Below are positions 43,061 to 52,045 of a stretch of 64,000 bases of DNA, in pieces; positions within the stretch are counted from its first letter, which is position 1; every line of letters starts with the position of its first letter. The stretch is taken from NCBI GenBank assembly GCA_964252015.1, contig CAXULW010000002.1, positions 158,969-222,968 of the forward strand. Reading direction: 5' to 3'. A program made the position numbers and the translations under genes. Below the pieces are notes generated by a model. That model saw only the letters and a list, made by a program, of their open reading frames with translations. It ran no database searches and was not told the DNA's origin. The stretch comes from CAXSBR01 sp964252015 (GTDB lineage Bacteria; Actinomycetota; Actinomycetes; Mycobacteriales; Jatrophihabitantaceae).

Positions 43061-43738
43061 GTGGACGTGACGATCGGGTGGGCCCGGCCGTCCTCGACCG
43101 GGTGCGGGATCGTCTTGCTCGACGCTCGGGAACGGGTCCGCGCGGACACCTTCGTACGGGCCGGGGACCGCCACCGCTTCATCGCCCAACACGCCTTGCT
43201 GCGAACACTCGTGGGCGAATTGACCGGCGGCGACCCGCAGCGGCTCGAGATCGGTGCGCAGTGCCCGGTCTGCGGCGGCAGCGACCACGGCCGGCCGGTG
43301 CTGCGCTCGGATGCGTCGATGCGGCTCAGCGCGTCGAGATCGGGGCAGCGGGTCGTCGTCGCCGTGGCGCGAGGTGACGCCCCCATCGGCGTCGACGTCG
43401 AGCCCACCAGCGCGACCCGGTCAGACGGGGTCGACCCGGCCGCGTTCGACCTGGTTGCGCTGACACCGGGCGAACGGGCCCGGGTGCTGGCCCGGCCCGA
43501 ATCCGAGCAATCGGTAGCCCGGACCGCGACGTGGGTTCGCAAGGAAGCCGTGCTCAAGCGGGCCGGAATCGGCCTGACGAGGGCGCCGGCCGAATTCGAC
43601 GTAGCGGCGAGCGGCCATGTCCTGACCGATGTCGACGTGGGCGCGGACTACTGCTGCGCGCTCGCTACGGCCGAACCGGCGCGGGTCACCATCGTCGACG
43701 CGACTGCGCGGTTGGCCGGCTTGGCAACTCGGCTCTGA
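43061..43738 (+). CDS. 4-prime-phosphopantetheinyl transferase (Sfp type)
   Basis: 225 residues. The family signature is intact: IGVDVEP for the metal and CoA site and WVRKEAVLKRAGIGL later in the chain; the QHALLRTLVGEL stretch gives the N-terminal half. It transfers phosphopantetheine from CoA to a carrier domain. The obvious partner is the carrier domain of the peptide synthetase encoded convergently at 45038-48946. Its 3-prime end overlaps the convergent M1 peptidase by 53 bases. The transcript is leaderless by promoter placement. Confidence 0.92.
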   Translation: MDVTIGWARPSSTGCGIVLLDARERVRADTFVRAGDRHRFIAQHALLRTLVGELTGGDPQRLEIGAQCPVCGGSDHGRPVLRSDASMRLSASRSGQRVVVAVARGDAPIGVDVEPTSATRSDGVDPAAFDLVALTPGERARVLARPESEQSVARTATWVRKEAVLKRAGIGLTRAPAEFDVAASGHVLTDVDVGADYCCALATAEPARVTIVDATARLAGLATRL

Positions 43739-45038
43739 ACAACCACGCGTCGAACAGGTCGTCGAGCGGGCGCCCGGCCACCGACGCGGCCAGGGCCAGG
43801 AAATCGGCGGTGTCAACCGAGCCGTAGCGATGCTCGCTCGTCCACCGCCGCAGCAACCCGAAGAAGAGCTCGTCGCCGACGGCCAGCCGCAGCGCGTGCA
43901 GCGTCAGCGCACCGCGCTCGTAGACGCGGTCGTCGAACATCCGGTCGGGGCCGGGATCGGCCAGCACGAGGTCCTGAGCCAGCGTGGTGAGCCGGGCATG
44001 GTGGCGGGCGGCGAGTCGCCCGACTGGTGTTGACCCGGAGGCTTGCGACCACAGCCACTCGGCGTAGCAGGCAAAGCCCTCGTGCAGCCAGATGTCGCGC
44101 CAGGTGCTGGCGGTGACGCTGTTGCCGAACCACTGGTGCGCCAGTTCATGGGCGATCAGCCGGTCGTACCCGCCGCGCCCGTCGACGTGGTTCTCCCCGA
44201 AGATCGACATGCCTTGCGCCTCGAGCGGTATCTCCAGCGGATCGTCGGTGACGACGATGCGGTAACTCTCGAACGGGTACGGCCCGAACAGCTCCACGAA
44301 CGTGCTCATCAGCTGCCGGTGCCGGGCGAAGTCGGCGGCGACGCGCGCGCTCAGCCGGGGCGGTGCGAACACGGCCTGGGGAACGGGACTGCTGCCCAGG
44401 TCGGTGACGCCGTAGCGGCCGATCTGCACGGTGGCCAGGTAGCTGGCCATCGGCTCGGGCTGGTCGTATACCCACGTCGTCTGTCCGGCACCGGTCTTGC
44501 GCGACCACAGCACGCCGTTGGCCAGCGCCACGTACGGCGAGTCGGTGGTGAGGCTGATCCGGTAACTCGCTTTTGCGGCCGGGCGGTCGTTCACCGGGTA
44601 CCACGACGCGGCACCGTCCGGCTGCCCGGCGACCAGCACCCCTTCCGTGAGCTCCTCCCAGCCCACGTCGCCCCACCGACCCCGAACCGGCCCGGGATTG
44701 CCGCCATAGGTCACCTCGACGGTGAACGCTCCGTCGACCGGACGGTCGGGCCACACCAGCAGCCGGCGTCCACGGGACGTGAACTGCTTGGCCCGCCGGC
44801 CGTCGACGGTGACCTTGGCGGCGCTGAGGCCGGCCAGGTCGAGGGCAAAGCGGCTGAGCTCGGTCACGGTGACGCAGTCGAGACGGGCGCGACCGGTAAG
44901 CCGGTTGCTGCTCACCGCATAGGTCAGGGTGAGGTCGTAATGGCTGACCGTGTAGGAGTTGTCGCCGCTGCCGGGCACGTACGGGTCGCCCGACGTCGGC
45001 TCGCTTTCGGCCGCCCGGGAGCGTTCGTTCTTCTGCAC
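43686..45038 (-). CDS. M1-family zinc metallopeptidase
   Basis: 450 residues from a GTG that shares its first base with the last base of the synthetase stop (TAGTG), so the two are translationally coupled. The zinc site is complete: HELAH with His297, Glu298 and His301, and Glu320 in WLHEGFACYAEWL. The N-terminal beta domain and EAQGMSIFGENH before the zinc helix resemble the short bacterial M1 enzymes that lack the C-terminal helical arch. No signal peptide is seen. Next to a Pls-type synthetase it may trim or degrade the polymer, as zinc peptidases (Pld) do in poly-lysine producers; this is inference. Confidence 0.9.
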   Translation of the reverse strand: MQKNERSRAAESEPTSGDPYVPGSGDNSYTVSHYDLTLTYAVSSNRLTGRARLDCVTVTELSRFALDLAGLSAAKVTVDGRRAKQFTSRGRRLLVWPDRPVDGAFTVEVTYGGNPGPVRGRWGDVGWEELTEGVLVAGQPDGAASWYPVNDRPAAKASYRISLTTDSPYVALANGVLWSRKTGAGQTTWVYDQPEPMASYLATVQIGRYGVTDLGSSPVPQAVFAPPRLSARVAADFARHRQLMSTFVELFGPYPFESYRIVVTDDPLEIPLEAQGMSIFGENHVDGRGGYDRLIAHELAHQWFGNSVTASTWRDIWLHEGFACYAEWLWSQASGSTPVGRLAARHHARLTTLAQDLVLADPGPDRMFDDRVYERGALTLHALRLAVGDELFFGLLRRWTSEHRYGSVDTADFLALAASVAGRPLDDLFDAWLFRAELPSRPTAQSRRRW

Positions 45039-48000
45039 TAGTGCGTCGACTCGCGGTCCGAGGCCGCCGGCCAGGCGGCGATCGGGTTCCCCAGCCACCG
45101 CGTGGCGGCGGGCACCGCCTCACCACGCATGACGAGCGAGCCCGGACCCACGGTCGAGTTCTCCCCCATCGCCGCCGCCGGCAGAACGACACTGTGGGGT
45201 CCGACGGTGGCACCGGCACCGAGGGTCACCTTGTCCATGCGCATGATGCGGTCATGGAACAGGTGGGTCTGGACCACGCACCCGCGGTTGACGCTCGCCC
45301 CCGGTCCCAGCTCGACCAGGTCGGCCTCCGGCAGCCAGTACGTCTCGCACCAGACCCCGCGCCCGATCCGTGCGCCCAACGCCCGCAGCCAGAGCGTGAG
45401 CGCGGACGTGGCCATGAACCCGCGCGCGAACCACGGCACGGCCAGGGTTTCCACGAAGTTGTCGGTCAGCTCGTTGCGCCAGACGAACGACGACCAGAGC
45501 GGCTTCTCCGTTGCGCGCAGCCGCCCCACCAGCAGCCACTTGACCACCACGGTCACGGCGGCGGCCAGGGCTCCCGCCACCATCAGGACCACGCCGCCCA
45601 CCACAGCGGGCAACCACCAGCCGTGCTCAGCCAGCGCATCGAGGGTTACCAGGACCAGCAGCGCGATGAGCGCGGACGTGATCGGCGCGGCAACGCGACA
45701 GAGCTCGACCACGGCCCGAGCCAGCTTCAGCCGCCGCGACGGCGCGAACGTCAGCCCCCGATCGGAGTCCTCGGCCCGGCGGCGCAATTCCACCGGCGGG
45801 CTACCCAACCAGGACGTGCCCTTCTTGGCCTTCTCGGGCGTCGCCGACAGGACCGCGATGAGCCCGCCCTTGGGCACCGAACGCCCTGGCCCCGTCATCC
45901 CCGAGTTGCCGAGGAAAGCCCGCTTGCCGACCCGGGCCCGCTCGATCCGCAACCAGCCACCGCCCAGCTCGTACGAGGCGATCATGGTGTCGTCGGCCAG
46001 GAACGCGCCGGCGCCGACCGACGTCATCGCCGGCAGCAGCAACACCGTCGACGCCTCGACCCCGCGGCCGATGTCCGCGCCCAGCCAGCGCAGCCAGACC
46101 GGCGTGAACTGGCTGGCGTAGATCGGGTAGAGCAAGGCCCGGGCCGCGTCCATCAGCCGCTCCGTGCACCAGACCTGCCAGCCGACGCGGCTGCGCACGG
46201 CGTGGTGGCCTTCCCGCAGGCCGATGCCGAGCAAACGCACGGACACCAATGTGAGCACCGCGTAGGCGACCAGCCAGCAGACCGTGCCGACCACCACGGG
46301 ACCGACGGCGACACCAAACGTGCCCGGCCAGGACCGTTGCTCGGGCACGGCCCGGGCGAGCAGCCACAGCCCGGGTAGCGCGGCGATCGCGGGGAACAGC
46401 GCGAACAGCGCCGACGCCGCCCCGTAAGCGGCGACCCATCCGGGCGCGGGCCCGGGTCGTTCGGGCGGCCAGTTGTGCTGTGCCCGTCCGACCCGGACGG
46501 CCGGTGCGCCGGCCCACCGTTCGCCGTCGGGGACGAATCCAGCGACCGACGAGCCGGCCGCGACCTCGACGTCCCGGCCGATCTTGGTGCCCGGCGCGAG
46601 GGTGCTGCGCGATCCGACGACGGAACCGGAGCCGACCCGGATCCGCCCGATGTGCACCCGATCGCCATCCACCCAGTAGCCGGCGAGATCAACCTCGGGC
46701 TCGATGGCGCACCCGGAGCCCAGCGTCAGCATCCCGGTGACCGGCGGCAGGGCGTGCAAGGCCACGTCGGCTCCGATGCGGGCCCCGAGCATCCGGGCGT
46801 ACACGCTGATCCAGGGCGCCCCGGCCAGGCTGTCGGCGCCGACCGTCTCGGCCAGCCGTTCGGCCGCCCACAGCCGCAGGTGGACCGAACCGGCGCGCGG
46901 GTAGGTGCCCTGACGAAGCCCGCGCAGGAGCAGGCGCGCACCGAGGGCGGCCAGGCCCATCCGCCCGAACGGGCTGATGAACACGACGAGCCCGAGGCCG
47001 ACCAGCCACCAGGACAGGTGGGGGGCCCACGGGATGATGAGGTTGTTGGCCAGGCCCAACAGCGTCAGCCACCGCAGACCGGTGATGGTGAACAGAACCA
47101 AGGTGGTCACCAGCTGCACCAGCTGGGCGCGCCGCCCGACCGGGCCGACGTGGTGGTTGGTGATGCTCGCGGTGGCGGCCGAGCTCTCCAGGAAAGCGGC
47201 CAGGCCGCCCAGCCGCGGGTGGGCGTAGATGTCGGCCACGGTCACCTGGGCGAAGCGCTGGCGCAGCACCGACACCAGCTGCGCCGCCGACAGGCTGCCA
47301 CCACCATGAGCGAAGAAGTCGTCGTCGGCGCCGGAGACGTTCAGGCCGAGGATCGCGGTCCACTGTTCCGCGAGCCAGCCAACCGTGCCCCCCAGAGCCT
47401 TCCCCGGTGCGGAGTCGTCCGCCTGGGCCGGCAGCGGCCACGGCAGCGCCGCCCGGTCGACCTTGCCCGACGTGCGGGTGGGCAGGTCGGGCACCACGGC
47501 CAGAGCCGGGACGAGGGCGGCCGGCAGCGCGGCCCGCAGCTGAGCCAGCGCGGACATCTGGTCGAAGCGCTCCGGGTCGGACACGACGACGTACCCGACC
47601 AGCACCTGGTTGCCGGCGCTGGTCGCCCGGACGGCCGCGGCGGCGCCGCCGACCCCGGACAGGGCGGACAGGGCGGCGTCCACCTCGCCGAGTTCGATCC
47701 GGCGCCCGCCCAGCTTGATCTGCTCGTCGGCCCGACCCTGGAAGAGCAGCCCGGCCCGTTCGTAACGCACCAGATCACCGCTGCGGTAGGCGCGATCCCA
47801 ACCCAGGACCGGCAGCGGGGCGAACTTCTCGGCATCCTTGGCCGGGTCGAGATAACGAGCCAGGCCGACGCCACCGATGATCAGCTCGCCCGTCTCCCCC
47901 TCGGCCACCGGCGCGCCGTCGGCGCCGACCACCGCCAGCTCCCACCCGGCCAACGGCAGGCCGATGCGCACCGGGCCCTCGTCGGTGAGCTGGGCGGCAC

Positions 48001-48946
48001 AGGCGACCACGGTGGCCTCCGTGGGCCCGTAGGTGTTCCAGACCTCGCGGTCGTCGTCGACCAGCCGCTCGGCCAGCTCCGGCGGGCAGGCCTCGCCACC
48101 GAAGATCAGCAGCCGGACGCGCCCCAGCGAGCCAACGGGCCACAGCGCGGCCAGGGTCGGCACGGTCGACACGACGGTGATGCCCCGCTCGGCCAGCCAA
48201 GGGCCCAGATCGAGGCCGCTGCGGACCAGGCTGCGCGGCGCCGGCACCAGGCAGGCCCCCCGCCGCCAGGCCAGCCACATCTCCTCGCACGAGGCATCGA
48301 AGGCCACGGACAGGCCGGCGAGTACCCGGTCACCCGGCCCGATCGGGCGCTTGGTCAGAAACAGGGCGGCTTCGGCGTCGACGAACGCGGCCGCGCTGCG
48401 ATGGGTGACGGCCACGCCCTTCGGCGTGCCGGTGGAGCCGGAGGTGAAGATGACCCAGGCGTCGTCGGCCCACTCAGGCGGCGGGACCGCGCGATCTGGC
48501 CCGGGCACCAGGTCTGCGGCGGTACTGAGCACGGTGCGAACCCGCGCCTCGCCGAACACGAGGTCGGCCCGCTCGTCGGGATCATCCGCGTCGACGGGCA
48601 CGTAGGACGCGCCGGACTGAAGAACACCGAGAATGGCGACGTACAGCCCGCTGGTGCCCGAGGGCAGCCGGACGCCGACGCGGTCGCCACGGCCGATGCC
48701 GGCGGCAGCCAACCGGGTCGCCACCGCCGTCGCCGCGGTCGCGAGTTGCCGGTAGGTCAGGACCGCATCGACGGCGTCCACGGCCGGCCGATCCGCATGG
48801 CGATCCGCGCTGGCCGTGAAGATGTCGATCAGCGTCCGCGGCGGCGGTGCCAGTCGGGCATCACCGAGAACGTGGCCGCGGGCGGTCGGCTTCATCGCGC
48901 TGGCAGAAGCTGGCCCGGGTCCGTGTCCGGCGGCGGTCGTCACCAC
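45038..48946 (-). CDS. Pls/PosA-type membrane nonribosomal peptide synthetase
   Basis: 1302 residues. An adenylation domain (FTSGSTGTPKGVAV, EVWNTYGPTEAT, RTSGKVDRAALP) is followed by a carrier domain with Ser551 in AHGGGSL. Three units of paired membrane helices each end in a left-handed beta-helix-like soluble domain (VHIGRIRVGSGSVVGSRSTL, VGAGAFLADDTMIASYELGG, VTLGAGATVGPHSVVLPAAA). This A-T-(TM2-C)3 plan is that of poly-epsilon-lysine synthetase and other Pls/PosA proteins, which make one-amino-acid polymers without a condensation domain. By alignment with GrsA the pocket reads D-A-E-S-I-G-T-V-V-K, with an acidic third residue suiting a diamino substrate; this is tentative. GTG 48946 is used; ATG 48895 is an alternative. 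Confidence 0.9.
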   Translation of the reverse strand: MVTTAAGHGPGPASASAMKPTARGHVLGDARLAPPPRTLIDIFTASADRHADRPAVDAVDAVLTYRQLATAATAVATRLAAAGIGRGDRVGVRLPSGTSGLYVAILGVLQSGASYVPVDADDPDERADLVFGEARVRTVLSTAADLVPGPDRAVPPPEWADDAWVIFTSGSTGTPKGVAVTHRSAAAFVDAEAALFLTKRPIGPGDRVLAGLSVAFDASCEEMWLAWRRGACLVPAPRSLVRSGLDLGPWLAERGITVVSTVPTLAALWPVGSLGRVRLLIFGGEACPPELAERLVDDDREVWNTYGPTEATVVACAAQLTDEGPVRIGLPLAGWELAVVGADGAPVAEGETGELIIGGVGLARYLDPAKDAEKFAPLPVLGWDRAYRSGDLVRYERAGLLFQGRADEQIKLGGRRIELGEVDAALSALSGVGGAAAAVRATSAGNQVLVGYVVVSDPERFDQMSALAQLRAALPAALVPALAVVPDLPTRTSGKVDRAALPWPLPAQADDSAPGKALGGTVGWLAEQWTAILGLNVSGADDDFFAHGGGSLSAAQLVSVLRQRFAQVTVADIYAHPRLGGLAAFLESSAATASITNHHVGPVGRRAQLVQLVTTLVLFTITGLRWLTLLGLANNLIIPWAPHLSWWLVGLGLVVFISPFGRMGLAALGARLLLRGLRQGTYPRAGSVHLRLWAAERLAETVGADSLAGAPWISVYARMLGARIGADVALHALPPVTGMLTLGSGCAIEPEVDLAGYWVDGDRVHIGRIRVGSGSVVGSRSTLAPGTKIGRDVEVAAGSSVAGFVPDGERWAGAPAVRVGRAQHNWPPERPGPAPGWVAAYGAASALFALFPAIAALPGLWLLARAVPEQRSWPGTFGVAVGPVVVGTVCWLVAYAVLTLVSVRLLGIGLREGHHAVRSRVGWQVWCTERLMDAARALLYPIYASQFTPVWLRWLGADIGRGVEASTVLLLPAMTSVGAGAFLADDTMIASYELGGGWLRIERARVGKRAFLGNSGMTGPGRSVPKGGLIAVLSATPEKAKKGTSWLGSPPVELRRRAEDSDRGLTFAPSRRLKLARAVVELCRVAAPITSALIALLVLVTLDALAEHGWWLPAVVGGVVLMVAGALAAAVTVVVKWLLVGRLRATEKPLWSSFVWRNELTDNFVETLAVPWFARGFMATSALTLWLRALGARIGRGVWCETYWLPEADLVELGPGASVNRGCVVQTHLFHDRIMRMDKVTLGAGATVGPHSVVLPAAAMGENSTVGPGSLVMRGEAVPAATRWLGNPIAAWPAASDRESTH

Positions 48947-49050
48947 AGCCAGAGCGTAATGGGGCTGGAACCGTGTTCGTGATCGGCCACGCGCCGGGCC
49001 GGAAGGCCCGACCGACCCGTCCGCTCTGCGCCGTCGACCCGACCTCGGCG

Positions 49051-49359
49051 CTAGGCGAGCTCGCTGGCCAGCGGCCAGCCGCCGCGAGCCAGCACGGCCG
49101 ACACCCGGAGCAGGTCATCCTGCGTCGCGGTCTGGAAGGCGCGGTCTCGGATCATGCCTCGGATCTGCTCGGCAGTGACCGGCTCCGAGTCGTTGGAGAT
49201 CGAGTCGAGCGCCAGTTCGTCCGCGATGGATTCGACGTCGGCGTCACTGAGGTTGCGGTGCAGCACCATCAGCACCGACGGGATGTCGCGCTGGGGAATG
49301 CCCTCCGGATAACCGGCCTTGAGCCAGTTCAGGACCTTTCCGACCGGTGATTCGCTCAT
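49051..49359 (-). CDS. DUF3349 protein
   Basis: 102 residues: VLNWLKAGYPEGIPQRDIPS, then RNLSDADVESIADELA and EQIRGMIRDRAFQTATQDDL, the compact helical DUF3349 family of actinobacteria. It lies five bases after the small membrane-protein gene and so belongs to the pitA operon; M. tuberculosis has the same order in Rv0543c-Rv0545c. A link to phosphate transport is inferred from this conserved placement only. Confidence 0.88.
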   Translation of the reverse strand: MSESPVGKVLNWLKAGYPEGIPQRDIPSVLMVLHRNLSDADVESIADELALDSISNDSEPVTAEQIRGMIRDRAFQTATQDDLLRVSAVLARGGWPLASELA

Positions 49360-49363
49360 GCGT

Positions 49364-49681
49364 CTAACTCTTCTTCTGGATCTCGGGAATGAGGTTCTTG
49401 AAGGTGATGTCGTAGTTGCTGCCCTTGCCGGTGGCGATGATGTACACGATGCCGGACACGATCGCGTAGGCCACGATCAGGAAGATCACCCCCGCCAGTA
49501 CCTTGCCTATCGGATTGGGCTTGGCGTGGCCCACCTCGGCGTCACCGCCCGCACCCCACGCCAACGACCGGATCCCGCTGGCGTACAGCACCGGCAGACC
49601 CGCGCCCAGGATAAGGCTGGCCAGGGCCACCTTCCAGATGGTCTGGGCGGCGAACTGCAGGTCATATCCCACGGCACTCAT
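49364..49681 (-). CDS. Small membrane protein of the pitA operon (Rv0544c type)
   Basis: 105 residues from ATG 49681, which overlaps the pitA stop (ATGA). Two membrane segments, IWKVALASLILGAGLPVLYA and VLAGVIFLIVAYAIVSGIVY, are joined by a loop of about 25 residues; the tail is hydrophilic and basic (PEIQKKS). The place and length match Rv0544c. It may be an accessory of the phosphate transporter. A much longer open reading of the same frame upstream is a shadow of pitA. Confidence 0.82.
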   Translation of the reverse strand: MSAVGYDLQFAAQTIWKVALASLILGAGLPVLYASGIRSLAWGAGGDAEVGHAKPNPIGKVLAGVIFLIVAYAIVSGIVYIIATGKGSNYDITFKNLIPEIQKKS

Positions 49682-50946
49682 GCGACACCTCCACTGGCAA
49701 GCTGCGGTTCGGCTTCGGCGGTTTCGCCGTCGTCCCACTCGTTGACGTTGTGCGAGCCCACCGGCTCCTTGCGCGAACGCAGGTAGATGTAGCCGGCCAG
49801 GGCCAGCAGGATGGCGAACTCGACGAGCGCACCGATCGCCGATCCCGAGCTGCTGGTACCGAAGATCTTGCCGATGTGCCAGATCACGAACCCGACCACC
49901 GCCGCGGCCGGAAGGGTGAGCAACCAGCCGGCGGCCATGCGACCGGCGACACGCCAGCGCACCTCTGCGCCGCGCTTGCCGAGACCGGTACCAAGGATCG
50001 AGCCGGTCGCCACGTGGGTGGTCGACAGCGCGAAGCCGAAGTGGCTCGACGCCAGGATGACCGCAGCAGACGCGGACTCGGCGGCAACGCCCTGGGGGGA
50101 CTCGATCTCGACCAAGCCCTTGCCCAGGGTGCGAATGATGCGCCACCCGCCGAGGTAGGTGCCCAACGCGATCGCCAGCGCGCAGGTGAGCTTGACCCAG
50201 AACGGGATGGTGTCGAAGCTCGTCCAGTGTCCGGTGGCCAGCAGGGCCAGGGTGATCACACCCATCGTCTTCTGGGCATCGTTGGTGCCGTGGGCCAGGG
50301 AGACCAGGGTGGCCGTGCCGATCTGGCCCCATCGGAACCCGGAGTTGAGGAACCTTTTCGCCACGCCGGCGGTAACGCGGTAGATGAAGTAGGTGGCCGT
50401 CCCCGCGCAGAGCGCGGCGATGAACGGTGAGGCCAGCGCCGGCAGGATGACCTTGCCGAGGACGCCGTCGAGCTTGGTGCCGTCACCGGCCCAGTTGACC
50501 CCGTTCCAGCCGAGTGAGGCGATGGCCGAGCCGATCAGGCCGCCGAACAGCGCGTGCGACGAACTCGACGGCAGGCTCAGCAGCCAGGTGAGCAGGTTCC
50601 AGACGATGCCGCCGATGAGCCCGGCGAACACGATGGCCAGGAGCAGATCCTGATGGATCAGGTGAGCCGGCGCCGCGGGGGTCGTGGCGGTTGCCGGTTT
50701 GGCGGCCGCGAGGGTCTTTACCACGGCGTTGGTGACGGTGATGGCGACCGACACGGACAGGAACGCCCCGACCAGGTTCGCGATCGCCGAGATACCGACC
50801 GCGACCTTGGGCTTGAGGGCCCCGGTGGCGATCGACGTCGCCATCGCGTTCCCGGTGTCGTGAAACCCGTTGGTGAAGTCGAAGCCCAGAGCGGTGACGA
50901 CGACCAGGCACAGGATGAAGGTTTCTGCATTCACGCTCAGCAGCAT
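49678..50946 (-). CDS. pitA: PiT-family low-affinity phosphate permease
   Basis: 422 residues with about ten membrane helices. The PiT signatures are present twice: GFDFTNGFHDTGNAMATSI in the first half and LAHGTNDAQKTMGVITLAL in the second, each carrying the GxNDxxxxxG-type phosphate site. It imports phosphate (or metal-phosphate) with protons. It is the first gene of the pitA-membrane protein-DUF3349 operon and divergent from ppk2; between them lie three 11-mers like a PHO box. The ATG at 50946 is used. Confidence 0.95.
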   Translation of the reverse strand: MLLSVNAETFILCLVVVTALGFDFTNGFHDTGNAMATSIATGALKPKVAVGISAIANLVGAFLSVSVAITVTNAVVKTLAAAKPATATTPAAPAHLIHQDLLLAIVFAGLIGGIVWNLLTWLLSLPSSSSHALFGGLIGSAIASLGWNGVNWAGDGTKLDGVLGKVILPALASPFIAALCAGTATYFIYRVTAGVAKRFLNSGFRWGQIGTATLVSLAHGTNDAQKTMGVITLALLATGHWTSFDTIPFWVKLTCALAIALGTYLGGWRIIRTLGKGLVEIESPQGVAAESASAAVILASSHFGFALSTTHVATGSILGTGLGKRGAEVRWRVAGRMAAGWLLTLPAAAVVGFVIWHIGKIFGTSSSGSAIGALVEFAILLALAGYIYLRSRKEPVGSHNVNEWDDGETAEAEPQLASGGVA

Positions 50947-50974
50947 GCCGTCCCGATATCCGACAATTTACTGT

Positions 50975-51007
50975 GTTCATCAATCATTCATTTTGCATTC
51001 GCTGGCT
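50975..51007. promoter_or_regulatory. Candidate PHO box between pitA and ppk2
   Basis: Three consecutive 11-mers read GTTCATCAATC, ATTCATTTTGC and ATTCGCTGGCT, each starting with an rTTC core and matching the direct-repeat form of PhoP sites. The first two are good and the third is partial. The site is unusually AT-rich for this window and lies 29-61 bases before pitA and 90 or more before ppk2. Confidence 0.5.
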
Positions 51008-51084
51008 CGCCGTCTCGGATTAAGACAGCTCGCGGCAACCGCCCAGAACCGTCGGCGGGGCATTGCGCGTTCACCCCGCGCCTC

Positions 51085-51090
51085 TAGTAT
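51085..51090 (+). promoter_or_regulatory. -10 box for leaderless ppk2
   Basis: TAGTAT lies exactly at -12 to -7 from the GTG at 51097. Confidence 0.65.
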
Positions 51091-51096
51091 GCCGTC

Positions 51097-51987
51097 GTGC
51101 TGACCGACATTCGCGAGTACATCGACAAGTTGCAAATCAACGGGCAGAAGATCGGCGACGACCACGACGACGATCCGATCCTGCTCGACGCGGCCGGCCG
51201 CGCGGTCGACACCTGGCGCGAGAGCTACCCCTACGACGAGCGCATGGACCGCGATCTCTACGACGAGCAGAAGTACCTGCTGCAGGTCGAACTGCTGAAG
51301 TTCCAGCACTGGGCGATCGACACGGGTAGCAAGCACGTCCTCGTCTTCGAGGGCCGTGACGCCGCCGGCAAGGGCGGCACGATCAAGCGATTCATGGAAC
51401 ACCTCAACCCGCGCTACGCGCGCGTCGTGGCACTGGTGAAGCCGACCGAGCGTGAGCAGCACCAATGGTATTTCCAGCGCTACGTGCAGCACCTGCCGAC
51501 CAGCGGTGAGACCGTGTTGTTCGACCGCAGCTGGTACAACCGGGGCGGGGTTGAACACGTGATGGGTTTCGCCACGCCCCAGCAGTACGAACTCTTCATG
51601 CACCAGGCTCCCGTCTTCGAGCGCATGCTGGTCGAGGACGGCATCCACGTGACGAAGTACTGGTTCTCCGTGACCCAGTCCGAGCAGCGGACGCGCTTCA
51701 TCATCCGCCAGGTCGACCCCGTCCGGCAGTGGAAGCTGTCGCCGATGGATCTGCAGTCGCTCGACAAGTGGGAGGCCTACACGGCGGCCAAGGAGGAGAT
51801 GTTCCGCAGCACCGACACCGACATCGCGCCGTGGATCACCATCAAGTCCAACGACAAGAAGCGGGCCCGCATCAACGCGATGCGCCACTTCCTGTCCACC
51901 GTGGACTACGAGGGCAAGGACCCCGACGTGGTCGGCGCACCCGACCCGTTGCTCGTGCGGCGCGGCCAGGACGCCGTCGGCGACTGA
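51097..51987 (+). CDS. ppk2: Polyphosphate kinase 2
   Basis: 296 residues. The Walker A loop is FEGRDAAGKGGTIKRF near residue 85, the lid or Walker B part contains ETVLFDRSWYNRGGVEHVMG, and the following HQAPVFERMLVEDG fits the PPK2 family. It makes GTP or ATP from polyphosphate or the reverse. Placed opposite pitA it links phosphate uptake with storage. The GTG start has a leaderless TAGTAT box and the gene stands alone as a transcription unit. Confidence 0.95.
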   Translation: MLTDIREYIDKLQINGQKIGDDHDDDPILLDAAGRAVDTWRESYPYDERMDRDLYDEQKYLLQVELLKFQHWAIDTGSKHVLVFEGRDAAGKGGTIKRFMEHLNPRYARVVALVKPTEREQHQWYFQRYVQHLPTSGETVLFDRSWYNRGGVEHVMGFATPQQYELFMHQAPVFERMLVEDGIHVTKYWFSVTQSEQRTRFIIRQVDPVRQWKLSPMDLQSLDKWEAYTAAKEEMFRSTDTDIAPWITIKSNDKKRARINAMRHFLSTVDYEGKDPDVVGAPDPLLVRRGQDAVGD

Positions 51988-52045
51988 AAGGATTTCCGAC
52001 CTGCGACGGGACGGTCGTCACGTGGCCGCGACGCGAACGCAACGT

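Noticed and set aside
46475..48982. 835-codon plus-strand frame over the peptide synthetase
   Set aside because: Mirror-image reading of GC-rich codons; Gly/Arg/Gln-rich without domains.
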